A stretch of DNA of 42,942 nt from Thermoanaerobacter sp. (GTDB lineage: Bacteria > Bacillota > Thermoanaerobacteria > Thermoanaerobacterales > Thermoanaerobacteraceae), in the NCBI GenBank assembly GCA_014896455.1, contig JADBKJ010000010.1, positions 1-42,942 on the forward strand, given 5' to 3'. Within the stretch, counting starts at the first letter, position 1. Each line of letters starts with the position of its first letter. Both the position numbers and the translations under genes were made by a program. Positions 25,407 through 34,878 of the stretch are shown piece after piece. Under the pieces are notes generated by a model. That model was given only the letters and a program-made list of their open reading frames with translations. It was not told the origin of the DNA and ran no database searches.

Positions 25407-25454
25407 ATTATTGTATATTTTGTGATAGAATTAACTTAAACATACCACATATAT

Positions 25455-25587
25455 TGTTTATCTCACCTACATCAAAAATAAATTCTTGATAGTTTAGCTC
25501 GTCTTCAACTTCTCCCCATTAAAACATTCCGCAGTCAACAAGAAACTTAGTCTTTTCCGTCTCAACTAAATAGCATGAGCCTGTAAC
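25455..25587 (-). pseudogene. Remnant of a beta-CASP metallo-beta-lactamase RNase
   Basis: In the minus-strand frame starting at 25590 the sequence reads VTGSCYLVETEKTKFLVDCG, then MF, a TAA and WGEVEDELNYQEFIFDVGEI. This is the N-terminal region of the YSH1/RNA-specificity class of MBL-fold hydrolases, just before where the HxHxDH metal motif should follow. Homology stops after GEI. The first ten or so residues are replaced by the adjoining nucleotidyltransferase gene, so this is a deletion scar. Confidence 0.72.
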
Positions 25588-25846
25588 CATTTGCAGAATT
25601 TAATACTACCAAATCTATATCATCTCGTTTAAATATTGAAACCAAATCGCCAATTAAAGCAAGTTTGTCCATAGGATCATATCCATTCCCTAAAAGTACC
25701 GCAATATCAAGATCACTATTTTTTGTATTAGTGCCTTTACTATATGAGCCAAAAACATATATCAACTTTATGTCATATTTACCCTTTAAATATTGCAAAT
25801 TTCTCTTAAATATTTCTTCCACTTCTTTTAAATCTCTCTGAACCAC
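25562..25846 (-). CDS. MNT-type nucleotidyltransferase, 3' end replaced by deletion
   Basis: Minimal nucleotidyltransferase of about 94 residues. The catalytic motif is GSYSKGTNTKNSDLDIAV and the third acidic strand is DDIDLVVLN. Family members of the MntA type continue for another 30-40 residues. Here the last dozen codons are out-of-frame sequence from a beta-CASP RNase remnant, so the protein is truncated, though the catalytic core is present. GTG at 25846 is preferred, with GAGGTG six bases upstream. A HEPN partner toxin is not seen. The gene lies 42 bases after jetD on the same strand and could be cotranscribed with it. Confidence 0.7.
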   Translation of the reverse strand: MVQRDLKEVEEIFKRNLQYLKGKYDIKLIYVFGSYSKGTNTKNSDLDIAVLLGNGYDPMDKLALIGDLVSIFKRDDIDLVVLNSANGYRLMLFS

Positions 25847-25887
25847 TACAGACACCTCTTTAAGAAGGCATACTTATTACCTTAATT

Positions 25888-27183
25888 TTACCACTCCCCC
25901 TTACCTTCTTCAATCAATTTTATATCATTTATAATATCATCTATTATAAGCTCCTGATACCCTGCTTTTTTTATTATTTTCATCTCCTTTGCCACATCAA
26001 AGAGTAAAGGTGATTCAATCTTATTTAGCTTACTAAGCCTTACATCATTTATGACTTCATTTGAAAGAGATTTTAAATAATCTTCTACATCGTACCTTAA
26101 AAAATGAAACTTGTCTCTATACCTTTTGTATAATCTATCTGCTATTGTCAAACCCTCTGGATCAAAATCTCCCGAGTAATATATCTCTGTCCCTTCTTTA
26201 TAAAGCATGTCCAAGAGCAGGAGAGAAGAAAGTTTTGGCTGGCCATATGTGCATACAAGAGGAAATACTTTATTTGTAGCATCTATTAAAGATGTAAAAA
26301 CTGAAGGATTCTCTACAACATACACTTTCTTAGAAAGGCTTATGACCCTCTCAATTTTACTCAAATTTAAAAGAGGAAGTTGCAAGACTTGATTACTTTC
26401 ATAAGCAGCTTTAAATACTTGATTTTCCGTATCGCCCTCATATGCTAAAAGTCCTGAGAGTGTGACATAATTGGATATTTCATCTATCAAAATGCCAACG
26501 TTGTAATAAAGTTCTGATATTTCTTCACTTCCTTTTACTTCATTAAGCCCCATTAAAGTGCATAAAGCATTTATAAACATACTTCCGGCTTCTGTATTTG
26601 AATCAAAATAGTGAGGATTACGTGCAATCTGGGAAGAAAACACCGGCAGTCTTTTCTTTTCCCCTTTATAAACAGGCAAATTGTTTATGGCATCGCATAC
26701 GTATATTATATCTTTTTTTAATCCGGCCTTATCATTTAAATACCTCTGATTTACTGTCCTTACCCCTACAGCGGTTCCCTCATACAAACTTTTTAGCCAA
26801 TCAATGCACTTACATCCCTGGTATTTAGAGAAGAGCTCTTTAAAGAACTCTTCTCTTTCTTTTGCCAATATTTCCATATCCTCTTTTTTGCTGGTGAGTT
26901 TTTCGCCAAAATAGTATTCCAGTATGTCTTTTAGCGTATACTCCTCAAATCGCGTATTTTTTAGCGACTCTTCAAACTTTGCCACGTCAATGGATGCAGA
27001 TTTTTTTGTCCTATAGTCTTTTTTAAAATGGTTTGTAAGTACTTCTTTTTCATCTTCCGTAAGATTATCAAGCTTTACAACGCCTCCAAGACGTCCTAAA
27101 CTTCTGTACTTTTCCCGTATACCTTCAAAAATCCTCTTGTATCCTTTTTTTTCTTTAAAATATTTAAGTTCTTCTTTATTCAT
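25888..27183 (-). CDS. jetD: Wadjet JetD nuclease (DUF3322/DUF2220-type, TIGR02679-like)
   Basis: Nuclease subunit (431 residues) of the Wadjet anti-plasmid system. The C-terminal Toprim-like domain shows Glu291 (VYVVENPSVF) and the acidic pair Asp339/Asp341 in YYSGDFDPEGLTIADR, the expected metal site. The N-terminal arm domain (GRLGGVVKLDNLTEDEKE) is typical. In studied Wadjet systems JetD cuts closed-circular DNA that JetABC has extruded. The ATG overlaps the jetC stop by eight bases, so it is the last gene of the jetABCD operon. All catalytic residues look intact. Confidence 0.92.
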   Translation of the reverse strand: MNKEELKYFKEKKGYKRIFEGIREKYRSLGRLGGVVKLDNLTEDEKEVLTNHFKKDYRTKKSASIDVAKFEESLKNTRFEEYTLKDILEYYFGEKLTSKKEDMEILAKEREEFFKELFSKYQGCKCIDWLKSLYEGTAVGVRTVNQRYLNDKAGLKKDIIYVCDAINNLPVYKGEKKRLPVFSSQIARNPHYFDSNTEAGSMFINALCTLMGLNEVKGSEEISELYYNVGILIDEISNYVTLSGLLAYEGDTENQVFKAAYESNQVLQLPLLNLSKIERVISLSKKVYVVENPSVFTSLIDATNKVFPLVCTYGQPKLSSLLLLDMLYKEGTEIYYSGDFDPEGLTIADRLYKRYRDKFHFLRYDVEDYLKSLSNEVINDVRLSKLNKIESPLLFDVAKEMKIIKKAGYQELIIDDIINDIKLIEEGKGEW

Positions 27184-30100
27184 TTACAGCACCCACCCCA
27201 AGAGCGGCAACCTCCTCTTTTTCAGGAAGTATAAGATGCTTTACTTTTCCATCCCACAAATACTTCATGACCAATACAGCCTTTGCATTTTTTGGCCTTA
27301 CAAGTTCATAAATTGAAAGCTTGGGAACAGTGTCATAATCTCCCCATAAAACCTGCGAATTCATTATATAATTAAATCTTAGATCTTCAATCAGTTTAAA
27401 CATATCCCTTATGTTTGTGTCATCAACTCCTGCAAATGCTTCATCTAGAGATATTATGCGAGGTGCAGTCGGCGATGCTCCCTCATATCTTGAGTAAACC
27501 GCGGAAAATAAAGGTATATACATGGCCATCGCTTTTTCTCCACCGCTTAGCTTATTAAAAGCATTATCAGTAAGCTCCTTGCGGCTTTCCCCTTCTTTTC
27601 GGTAGTAAAGCTTAAACTCAAACCAATCTCTGTAATCTAATATTTCTTTCATAATCTTGTGAAAAGTTTCTGTATTGTTTTTTTCCTCCATTGCCCTCCT
27701 GGCTCTTTCTACTTTTGACCTAAAATGATTTACGACTTTATCGAAGACTTCCTTTTTCAGCATATCAGCATCGGATTTTAAAATATCCACAAGCTCTTTT
27801 GTATCAAGTTCTTCTTCATTAGAAGCAGGAATGCTTCTCCACTCAATAGAGAACTTAAGTCCGCTGGAAGTATCCCTTTCAGACATGAGTTTGTTCATTT
27901 TCTTTACCCATTCTTCTGCTTTAAAAATCTTTGCTCTTATCTTAATTCCCACATTGTGCATTATAATCTCTTCAAAAAGAATCTTATCAGTCTCTCTTAA
28001 AAGGCTTTCATTCGCCATTATATCCTCTTCAATATTAGAATAAAGTGTATATAATGAAACAACTTTACCATTTATATTTGCCGTAATATTAAGTCTTCTC
28101 TGCTTACTCCTTACTTCTTTTATTCTTTCATTGTCTCCCTCATAAACTTCATCAAAGATATTGCCAATTGAAAGCCCATATTCTAAAAGTTCGTTGCGAG
28201 TTTCAAAATACACATTTTGAAGTCTCTCTGTAAACTTTTCTCTGTCAAAGCCCGCCTTGTCAAAAAAGCCTTTGTATTCAGAAAGAATGCTTTTACTTAA
28301 TTTTAACATATCCTCCATTTCAACCTCTTGCTTGACAAAGCCAAGTGCTAATTCCCTTTTTAAACCCTCTTCAACAATATTGTAAATTTTCTCTTTAAGA
28401 TGAATCTCTTCTTCAATGTTTAAAAGGTCTTTTAAGCTTCTCTGTAGCCGCTCCTCAAGTTTTGCTTTTTCGGCTGATTTATTTGTAATCTCTTTAGGTA
28501 TTTCCTCCAGCCTTTTTAGGCAAATCTCCAGTTCTTTTTCAATTTCTTCAAGTCCAAGTTCTTTTAATGTCTCTTTTAGCATCTCAATTTTCTTAACAGA
28601 ACTCTGTATTTTGTTTTCCAGTACGTCTATTTCGTACTTTAAGTTATCAATATCGTATTCTAAATCTTGTTTTTGCTGCAATAACATTTCTTCGTTTGAA
28701 ATGTGTAAAACATATTTGTTGTATAGTATTTCCACTTCATTAAGCCCTGAAGCGTATTCTTCCGCATATTCATACGCAGAAGAATAGGTATCAATATCTG
28801 GATGTATGTTTATGCCAGATGTCAATTCTCTTACAACAGCTTTCTTTTTCTGAAGGTCCTCAAAACAGTTTTTAACTGTGAAAAGCTGTTCATCCAGTTT
28901 ATGAGATGTGTATTCGTAATCAGCCTTTGCCGTTTTTAAATATCTATATGCTTCTTCAATATCTTCTTTCCCGGGAAATGCCGAATATTCGTAATCCAGC
29001 CTCTGTATCCTTGATTTTTTTGCATTTATTTCCTCATCGATTGCAGATATTTCAGCTTTTATAGCCTGTATTTCTTCTTGTATAGATTTAATAAGCTCTT
29101 CCCTGTAGCGCTTTCTAGACTCACTCCCTATGTACTTTGATTTAACTTTATCCCGTGCTTTCCCTTTTATTACTCCTATTCCATATGTGCCATTTGAATC
29201 TATATAGGTTGTCCCGCTTTCTTCGGATACAAATATATTGCTTAAAGCGTCTGAAATATCTTCTGGTGAAACTCCTTCTTCATTGTCAACTACTTTAAAA
29301 TATTGAGATACATTTAACATCATATTAAAGCTTCCAGGCATAACATATTTATCCGCCATATTGCTGTCCATTTGAAGAGCTTTTTCAAAATATTCTTTTG
29401 GGACGATAAGAGCATCCAAAAGCCCCATGTCTTCTATCGCAGCTTCTATATTGCCTCTTGTCTTATCATCCACATCCTCTTTAAAATCAATCGCCATGTA
29501 AAGAGGAATGTAAGGAATTCCAGCTTCTTTAAGCCTTTTTCTGTTGTTTAAGACCTGTTCATCTCTTTCAGGCTCAGGATCTTTTTTGTTTTTCCATTCC
29601 TCCAATAACTTTTCTTTCTCATGAAGCTGATTTTCTTTTACCTCTCTTTGATTTTCTAATCTTAAAATTTCTTGCTGAATTCCATTTAGTATTTCCTCAT
29701 AGGGTTTTCTCACAAAAGCCAAAATATCATCAAATCCTTTATCCTCTCCATACGCCAGTATGACACGGCTTAAGCCTTCCAGTTGGCTACTTAAAAGCTT
29801 AAGTTCTGCATTGCCCTGTGACCAACTATAAACTCTTTCAACGTATTCTCTTTTTTGTTCATCAAAAAGCCTTTCTACCTCATTAAGCTTTTTAGCCCTG
29901 TCTTCTCTTTCTTTTTTAAGCCTTTCCTGCTCACAAAGTGCGGCATCATACCTTTTATTTGCTTCTATTTCTTCTCTCAATGCACTTACCGCACGCTTTA
30001 TTTTATCTTTATGCTTTTTTAATTCATTTTTCCAATAAGTAAAATCAAATTCTTTTCCATACACTTTTTTAAGTTCACTTACAGAAAACTCATGTTCCAT

Positions 30101-31342
30101 GAAATCTATATCCTGTGCAATTGAAGATATATCCTCTAATTTATCCTGTAGTTCTTTATCCAGTTTGTATTTTTGTTCCTCAGTGTTTTTTATCTTCCTT
30201 TCCAAACCATAATATTTATCTTGTTTATTCCGGAGTTCTTCTTCTTTTTTAGACTTATCCTCCAAATACTGTTTATACCTATTCTCTTCTTCTAATAACT
30301 CCTTTTGGGTTCTTTTAGCATCACCACTTGAAAGCTGTTCTTCCTTTTTCTTTAAGGCCTCTCTTTCACTTTCAAGAGAAATGATGTCATTTCCTAAGTT
30401 TTTTATTGTACTTCTGTAATTTTCAATATCTTTAGTTAAATTATCGTATTCTTTTTTTGATGCGTATAAATCGCTGTATGCCTTTACTAAATCCCCAGCC
30501 TTTTCATAAAGAATGTATCTGTTATAGTTGTCGTACTCATTTTTAAGCTTTTTTACTGCAGCCATATTCCTGTAAAGAACATCAAGGTGCATCTTAATCT
30601 GGTCCATGTTTTCTATGGTTTCTGAAAGAGGCCTCAAATCATCATCTGTGAGAGAAGGCAGTGAAGCTTTCATAATTTCATATATCACAGTAGGCCTGAA
30701 GTCTTTGGAAAGCTTTGGACTTCTAAGCTGTATCAGCAGTTTTATGAGCTCGTCGTATTCCTCGATAGAACTAAAGCCAAAAATGTATTTATTGACCATT
30801 TCCATGTACTCTTTTTGGCTTTCAACTACTTCTCCGCCTTCACCTATTCTATTCTTAAGTTCTTTTTTGGTAAGTGGGACTTTTACTCTTTTGCCGTCAT
30901 CGCCTATTTCCATTTTGTATAAAAAGAAGTCGATACCTATACGCCTGCCGTCAAGTATTACAAAGCCCCAAAAGTCCATATTTTGATGCCTTTTCGCCTT
31001 TAGTCCAATGCCTATTGTAATGTAGCTGTCTTTTTTCTCTTTTTTAAATTCCATGAAAAGATAGCCAGTTCTTTCATCGAGCCCGCTTACCTCTTCTTCC
31101 CCAAGAAGATAGTCCTCAAGCTTTCTCGCCTTTGAGCCAAAGGGATCGAGTCTTTCAGGACTTTTGTTGCCATCTAATACTAAAGGTATGAAACTCTGCA
31201 TTGTCACTGACTTTCCAGAACCATTAGCACCTCTTAAAAGAAGCCTTCCATCTGCAAACTCAAATATTTCATCATCATAATACCAAAAATTAAGAAGCCC
31301 AATCCTGTTAATCATCCATCTTTCAGCTAATTTTTCACTCAT
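27176..31342 (-). CDS. jetC: Wadjet JetC, SMC/MukB-like ATPase (TIGR02680-like)
   Basis: Motor subunit of about 1388 residues. The N-terminal head has Walker A GANGSGKSVTMQS (about residues 38-50) and the family segment LDPFGSKARKLEDYLLGEE. Two long antiparallel coiled-coil arms flank a hinge-like region near the middle (GIPYIPLYMAIDFKED). The C-terminal head has the signature NKLSGGEKAMAMYIPL and Walker B RIISLDEAFAGVDD. It should form a loop-extruding complex with JetA and JetB. ATG at 31342 (MSEKLAERW) is chosen, with AAAGGAG and GAAGGTG upstream; it overlaps the jetB stop by eight bases. Confidence 0.94.
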   Translation of the reverse strand: MSEKLAERWMINRIGLLNFWYYDDEIFEFADGRLLLRGANGSGKSVTMQSFIPLVLDGNKSPERLDPFGSKARKLEDYLLGEEEVSGLDERTGYLFMEFKKEKKDSYITIGIGLKAKRHQNMDFWGFVILDGRRIGIDFFLYKMEIGDDGKRVKVPLTKKELKNRIGEGGEVVESQKEYMEMVNKYIFGFSSIEEYDELIKLLIQLRSPKLSKDFRPTVIYEIMKASLPSLTDDDLRPLSETIENMDQIKMHLDVLYRNMAAVKKLKNEYDNYNRYILYEKAGDLVKAYSDLYASKKEYDNLTKDIENYRSTIKNLGNDIISLESEREALKKKEEQLSSGDAKRTQKELLEEENRYKQYLEDKSKKEEELRNKQDKYYGLERKIKNTEEQKYKLDKELQDKLEDISSIAQDIDFMEHEFSVSELKKVYGKEFDFTYWKNELKKHKDKIKRAVSALREEIEANKRYDAALCEQERLKKEREDRAKKLNEVERLFDEQKREYVERVYSWSQGNAELKLLSSQLEGLSRVILAYGEDKGFDDILAFVRKPYEEILNGIQQEILRLENQREVKENQLHEKEKLLEEWKNKKDPEPERDEQVLNNRKRLKEAGIPYIPLYMAIDFKEDVDDKTRGNIEAAIEDMGLLDALIVPKEYFEKALQMDSNMADKYVMPGSFNMMLNVSQYFKVVDNEEGVSPEDISDALSNIFVSEESGTTYIDSNGTYGIGVIKGKARDKVKSKYIGSESRKRYREELIKSIQEEIQAIKAEISAIDEEINAKKSRIQRLDYEYSAFPGKEDIEEAYRYLKTAKADYEYTSHKLDEQLFTVKNCFEDLQKKKAVVRELTSGINIHPDIDTYSSAYEYAEEYASGLNEVEILYNKYVLHISNEEMLLQQKQDLEYDIDNLKYEIDVLENKIQSSVKKIEMLKETLKELGLEEIEKELEICLKRLEEIPKEITNKSAEKAKLEERLQRSLKDLLNIEEEIHLKEKIYNIVEEGLKRELALGFVKQEVEMEDMLKLSKSILSEYKGFFDKAGFDREKFTERLQNVYFETRNELLEYGLSIGNIFDEVYEGDNERIKEVRSKQRRLNITANINGKVVSLYTLYSNIEEDIMANESLLRETDKILFEEIIMHNVGIKIRAKIFKAEEWVKKMNKLMSERDTSSGLKFSIEWRSIPASNEEELDTKELVDILKSDADMLKKEVFDKVVNHFRSKVERARRAMEEKNNTETFHKIMKEILDYRDWFEFKLYYRKEGESRKELTDNAFNKLSGGEKAMAMYIPLFSAVYSRYEGASPTAPRIISLDEAFAGVDDTNIRDMFKLIEDLRFNYIMNSQVLWGDYDTVPKLSIYELVRPKNAKAVLVMKYLWDGKVKHLILPEKEEVAALGVGAVNE

Positions 31343-32486
31343 CTGCACCTTCTCCTTTTTCAAAATCTAGAGGATATTCACCAATTAACTTTGCCGCCAT
31401 AGGCAATATTTTAATAGAATGCAATTCCTCAACTCTTTTTATCATCTTAAAGCTTTCCATGTTTTCAATGACCTCTTCTATAAGCTGCCTTTCACCCATC
31501 TCCCTGTAAGACTTATACCAACCATCACTAAATCTTTCCTTTACTTTCAAAATAATATTTATAAATTCTGCTTCAGTTATATCTATAGTATCATCAGGAT
31601 TATAGGCGAGTTTTCCATCTTCAATCATTTCCCTTATAATTTTATTTACCTGCAGCATTATATCAGATATGTTTTTGTTTTTGTCGGGAAAATAGGACTT
31701 TAAATATTTGTTGTCATTAAAGAGAACAAAAGCAGAAGTTTTGTGGAGGTGAAGTTTTGCATCAAGATATTCCTCTAAATCTTTCGCTATAGTATTTCTG
31801 TAATTTTTTATATACATGAAGTCTTGGTCATCAGGTCCTTCACTATACACAGAAGGTGAAAGAATAAGTTTTCGGTACGCCCTGCGTCTTCTCTGTATAA
31901 CCGCATCTTTGGGGTTTGAAAGATTTAAATCCTCCTGCAAAAAATCCTCAATCTTCATGTCTTCTGTAATTTCTCTGTTAAAAGACCTCAAAAAATACCT
32001 TGAAATGCCTGTGTTTTCGTAAAGTACTTCAGTATCTTCACTTTCTGAAAACCTCTCGTGGTCACCATCATCTATTTTAATTATGCCAATATCTACAGCA
32101 AAATTGAGCACCCTCACAAGTGACTTTCTGTGCTGAAAAAGCGTCCAATCTACTTTATCAGGTCCATCATATTGCGCCTCTATGTATTCCGTTATATTAG
32201 ACAGCACAAACTGGTCTTCTGGTCCTTTATCCTCCAAAAAAGCTAAAAGCAAACACAAAAATGCATAATCCATAGGCATTTGAAATGCATCTATCCCCAT
32301 CCACTCTTCAACATCTGACGGCACTTTTTCTAACTTAATAATATATGGGTTTATAATCAATCTATATCCTAACTTCTCTTCAACAAAAGGTTTTATTTTA
32401 TTCTCAGCATCTCTTATTTTGTTGAAATTTTCTCTATCCTCTCTCAGTATCCAAAAATTTTCAAGAAGCATCTGAAGTTCTTCCAT
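31335..32486 (-). CDS. jetB: Wadjet JetB, KITE-like subunit (DUF2398, TIGR02678)
   Basis: Accessory subunit of about 383 residues, analogous to MukE. The recognised family blocks are ENFWILREDRENFNKIRD near the N-terminus, RRRAYRKLILSPSVYSEG (about 206-223) and RERFSDGWYKSYREMGERQL-like sequence near the C-terminus. ATG at 32486 is preferred over an earlier in-frame codon because GAAGGTG precedes it by five bases, placing the start ten bases after the jetA stop. Its role is to bridge JetA to the JetC dimer. Confidence 0.92.
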   Translation of the reverse strand: MEELQMLLENFWILREDRENFNKIRDAENKIKPFVEEKLGYRLIINPYIIKLEKVPSDVEEWMGIDAFQMPMDYAFLCLLLAFLEDKGPEDQFVLSNITEYIEAQYDGPDKVDWTLFQHRKSLVRVLNFAVDIGIIKIDDGDHERFSESEDTEVLYENTGISRYFLRSFNREITEDMKIEDFLQEDLNLSNPKDAVIQRRRRAYRKLILSPSVYSEGPDDQDFMYIKNYRNTIAKDLEEYLDAKLHLHKTSAFVLFNDNKYLKSYFPDKNKNISDIMLQVNKIIREMIEDGKLAYNPDDTIDITEAEFINIILKVKERFSDGWYKSYREMGERQLIEEVIENMESFKMIKRVEELHSIKILPMAAKLIGEYPLDFEKGEGADE

Positions 32487-32496
32487 TTTTTCACCT

Positions 32497-33984
32497 TCAA
32501 TCCACAAACTCAATTACAATATCAGGCATATCAAGATTACCATCCGTGCATTTCAAAACCGCTCTTTCGCCATTCTTTGGCATGTGAAGTCTGTATGTTC
32601 TGCCATCTTCTGTTTTTCCTGTAAAGCCATTTCTTGCTATCGCTTTTCCTATCCATTTAAGTATCGTTGCCCTCACAAAAGGTTTTACAACAGGTAAATC
32701 CTTTATCCTTATTCTATTGCCGACAATGCAACTTGCTATTATTTCATCTTCTATATTTTTCTGATTGAGATAGTCCATCAGCATCTCCGTCTTGTCAGCA
32801 CTTTTATCAATAATCGCATTTGTCTTAACAGAATTACTGTAGCTCCTTGTTTTTGGCTTTATAATCACTTTAAAGGGCTGTTCTTCCCATACGCTATGGT
32901 TTACACTTTCTGTCTTTCTTTCAAAATCACCTTTTATGTGCCTTGTGTAAAAGCAACCGAAAACCGCCGCAGACAAAAGGTGTGCTTCTTTTATATTGCT
33001 TGCTTTTGCAAACATTTTAGAAAGAGCAATATATTCATTCTTTCTGCTGGCAGCTTTCATCCTGTTTTCTGCTATTCTCGCCGCATACATTGTTATTTTT
33101 CTTATTATTTCGTTTGATATATTAAGAAGCCTCACTGCCTCGCTGTCTTCAAAATTATGACCTGTAAACCAAAAAGATATGTTATTCCACTTATCCATCA
33201 AATCTTCTTTTACTTCCTCTTCATTTAAAACCCTGTCAATTCTTGGGATACTCATTTCATATTGGCATAACTTATCTACAACGGAATTGACAACCTCCGG
33301 ACTCACCTTTTTCAAAAAGCTCTCTATGGCAACAGAAAATCTCTGAAGGTCTTTTATAAAATCTCTTAAATATTCTATAAGCTTGTCTTTGTAAATTATA
33401 AACTGCTCTGACTTCATAAGTTCATCAGCGTTAGAACTTTGAAGACTTGCAATGTAATCTGTCGCATTGTGATATATATTTTCAAAGTCGGTATTGAGGT
33501 CTTCCCACCATCTGTTTATTTCCTGTAAATCCTCTTTTTTCGCCATTTCATTTATCTTTATTAAATTGCGGTAAATCCTTTCAAATAAAGACGGCTGTAG
33601 TGACCCACCATAACCGACGATGCTTTCCAGCCTTATGGTCATTCTCTCTATCTCAATAGAATATGGACTTAATTGATACCTGAATTTTTTGTTTTTAAAT
33701 TCGTCAATCGTAGAAGCTTTACTGGTATCTTGTGTCGCAATAAGGTTTTTCCATTCAGTAAGTGCTTTTAAATCCTGCTCACATTTTTCCATTGTATAGT
33801 CGGAAAACACATCAAATTGACTTACATATTCATATACATCCTCTTTGTACAGCCAATATTTAAATTTCTGGTACTGTTCATAAAAATACCTCATGATGAG
33901 GCGATATCGAGAAGCATTTTCCGCAGACAAATACTTTACCTCTTCAATCGGTTTTATCACATTCAAATCAAGTTTATCTTCCAT
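32497..33984 (-). CDS. jetA: Wadjet JetA, kleisin-like subunit (DUF2397, TIGR02677)
   Basis: First gene of the operon; 495 residues. It has the family N-terminus EVKYLSAENASRYRLIMRYF, the middle block GYGGSLQPSLFERI (SLQ-type motif seen in this family) and a C-terminal winged-helix-like part ending DGRTYRLHMPKNGERAVLKC. It is analogous to the kleisin MukF and links the JetC heads. The ATG follows AAGGTG. No promoter was identified with confidence in the AT-rich 50 bases upstream. With jetB, jetC and jetD it completes a type I Wadjet system. Confidence 0.92.
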   Translation of the reverse strand: MEDKLDLNVIKPIEEVKYLSAENASRYRLIMRYFYEQYQKFKYWLYKEDVYEYVSQFDVFSDYTMEKCEQDLKALTEWKNLIATQDTSKASTIDEFKNKKFRYQLSPYSIEIERMTIRLESIVGYGGSLQPSLFERIYRNLIKINEMAKKEDLQEINRWWEDLNTDFENIYHNATDYIASLQSSNADELMKSEQFIIYKDKLIEYLRDFIKDLQRFSVAIESFLKKVSPEVVNSVVDKLCQYEMSIPRIDRVLNEEEVKEDLMDKWNNISFWFTGHNFEDSEAVRLLNISNEIIRKITMYAARIAENRMKAASRKNEYIALSKMFAKASNIKEAHLLSAAVFGCFYTRHIKGDFERKTESVNHSVWEEQPFKVIIKPKTRSYSNSVKTNAIIDKSADKTEMLMDYLNQKNIEDEIIASCIVGNRIRIKDLPVVKPFVRATILKWIGKAIARNGFTGKTEDGRTYRLHMPKNGERAVLKCTDGNLDMPDIVIEFVD

Positions 33985-34158
33985 AACACTTCACCTTGCA
34001 TTTATATTTCATATATATTGTAAACTTAATACTCCCTCATTTCAATTTATTTTTTGACTTTTTAAAACAAACACCCCTATCATTTCACACAATTAGTGGA
34101 AATAATAAGGGTTTTAAAAATCTTCGCATCATTTTCACTTTTAAGCATTCCATTTCTG

Positions 34159-34245
34159 TCTGGGATTCTTCGTCATACTTCGCACTTCTCAGAATGACAT
34201 AGGCAGAGATATCATCCTGAGGCGCAGCTGAAGGACCTCAGGCCC
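34159..34245. repeat. Imperfect inverted intergenic repeat (GGGATTCTTCG...CAGAATGACA type)
   Basis: The left arm CTGGGATTCTTCG through CTCAGAATGACAT is roughly complementary to the right arm ATCATCCTGAGGCGCAGC through CTCAGG. Sequences of this form (rationale: GGATTCTTCGC..TTCGC..TCAGAATGACA) recur between genes of many unrelated bacteria, as I recall. It is GC-richer than its surroundings and non-coding. It separates the MIF-like gene from jetA; the remaining sequence from 33985 to 34158 shows no gene. Confidence 0.5.
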
Positions 34246-34275
34246 CTTAGCATTGACCATAATATTAATACCCTC

Positions 34276-34626
34276 TTAAAAAGTACCTCCATTATAACCC
34301 CAATTTTGTCCTTCTACCTCTTGGATAACTATATAAATATTGTCTTTTCTATAACCCAAAACCTTATTTAAAATATCACAAATCCTTTTTGATATTTCTT
34401 CCTTTTGTCCCCTTTGAAGTTTGCCAACAAGCTTTATCTCTACAATGCCACCCCCTTCAAGAGGTTGACCACGGAAAAATATATCCTCTTCTTCATTAAA
34501 TCTCACCATAAGCCAATTTTCACTTTTCCCTGCAACTTCATACATCACATCAGCAAATTCTTTCTTTAAAATTTCTTTCTTTTCTGATGCAATCTTTTCT
34601 TTTGTAATTAAATTTACAATTGGCAT
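34276..34626 (-). CDS. MIF/tautomerase-superfamily protein
   Basis: Small protein of 116 residues. It begins MPIVNLITKEKI, so Pro2 would become the N-terminal catalytic base after Met removal, as in tautomerases. The C-terminal block DNIYIVIQEVEGQNWGYNGG lines up with the [20 protein letters not shown] end of macrophage migration inhibitory factor as I remember it, and the length equals the MIF family. Probable keto-enol tautomerase, substrate unknown. It lies 30 bases downstream of hicA on the same strand and may share its transcript. Confidence 0.75.
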   Translation of the reverse strand: MPIVNLITKEKIASEKKEILKKEFADVMYEVAGKSENWLMVRFNEEEDIFFRGQPLEGGGIVEIKLVGKLQRGQKEEISKRICDILNKVLGYRKDNIYIVIQEVEGQNWGYNGGTF

Positions 34627-34656
34627 TAAATCTCACTCCTTTCCAATAATAGACCA

Positions 34657-34878
34657 TTATAAATGTTTTTTAAATTCCTCCAATGACATTCCTGCCTGTT
34701 CGAGAATACTCTTTAACGTTCCTTTAGCTATCTCATAATGTAACGGTACAATAACTACTTTACCATCTGGGTTCTTAAGCTTTATATGACTACCTTTTTG
34801 AGAAATCTTCTCAAATCCAAATTCTTTTAGTGCTCTCAAAATTTTGTCTGGCGGCAGAACTGGATATTTCGATCCCAT
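34657..34878 (-). CDS. hicA: HicA-family mRNA interferase toxin
   Basis: 73-residue toxin with a double-stranded-RNA-binding-like fold. The active-site histidine lies in KISQKGSHIKLKNPDG, followed by the typical VPLHYEIAKGTLKSILEQAG. In known systems it cleaves mRNA and is neutralised by HicB. Its ATG overlaps the hicB stop by one base (TAATG), with the antitoxin gene first; both orders are known. Confidence 0.92.
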   Translation of the reverse strand: MGSKYPVLPPDKILRALKEFGFEKISQKGSHIKLKNPDGKVVIVPLHYEIAKGTLKSILEQAGMSLEEFKKHL

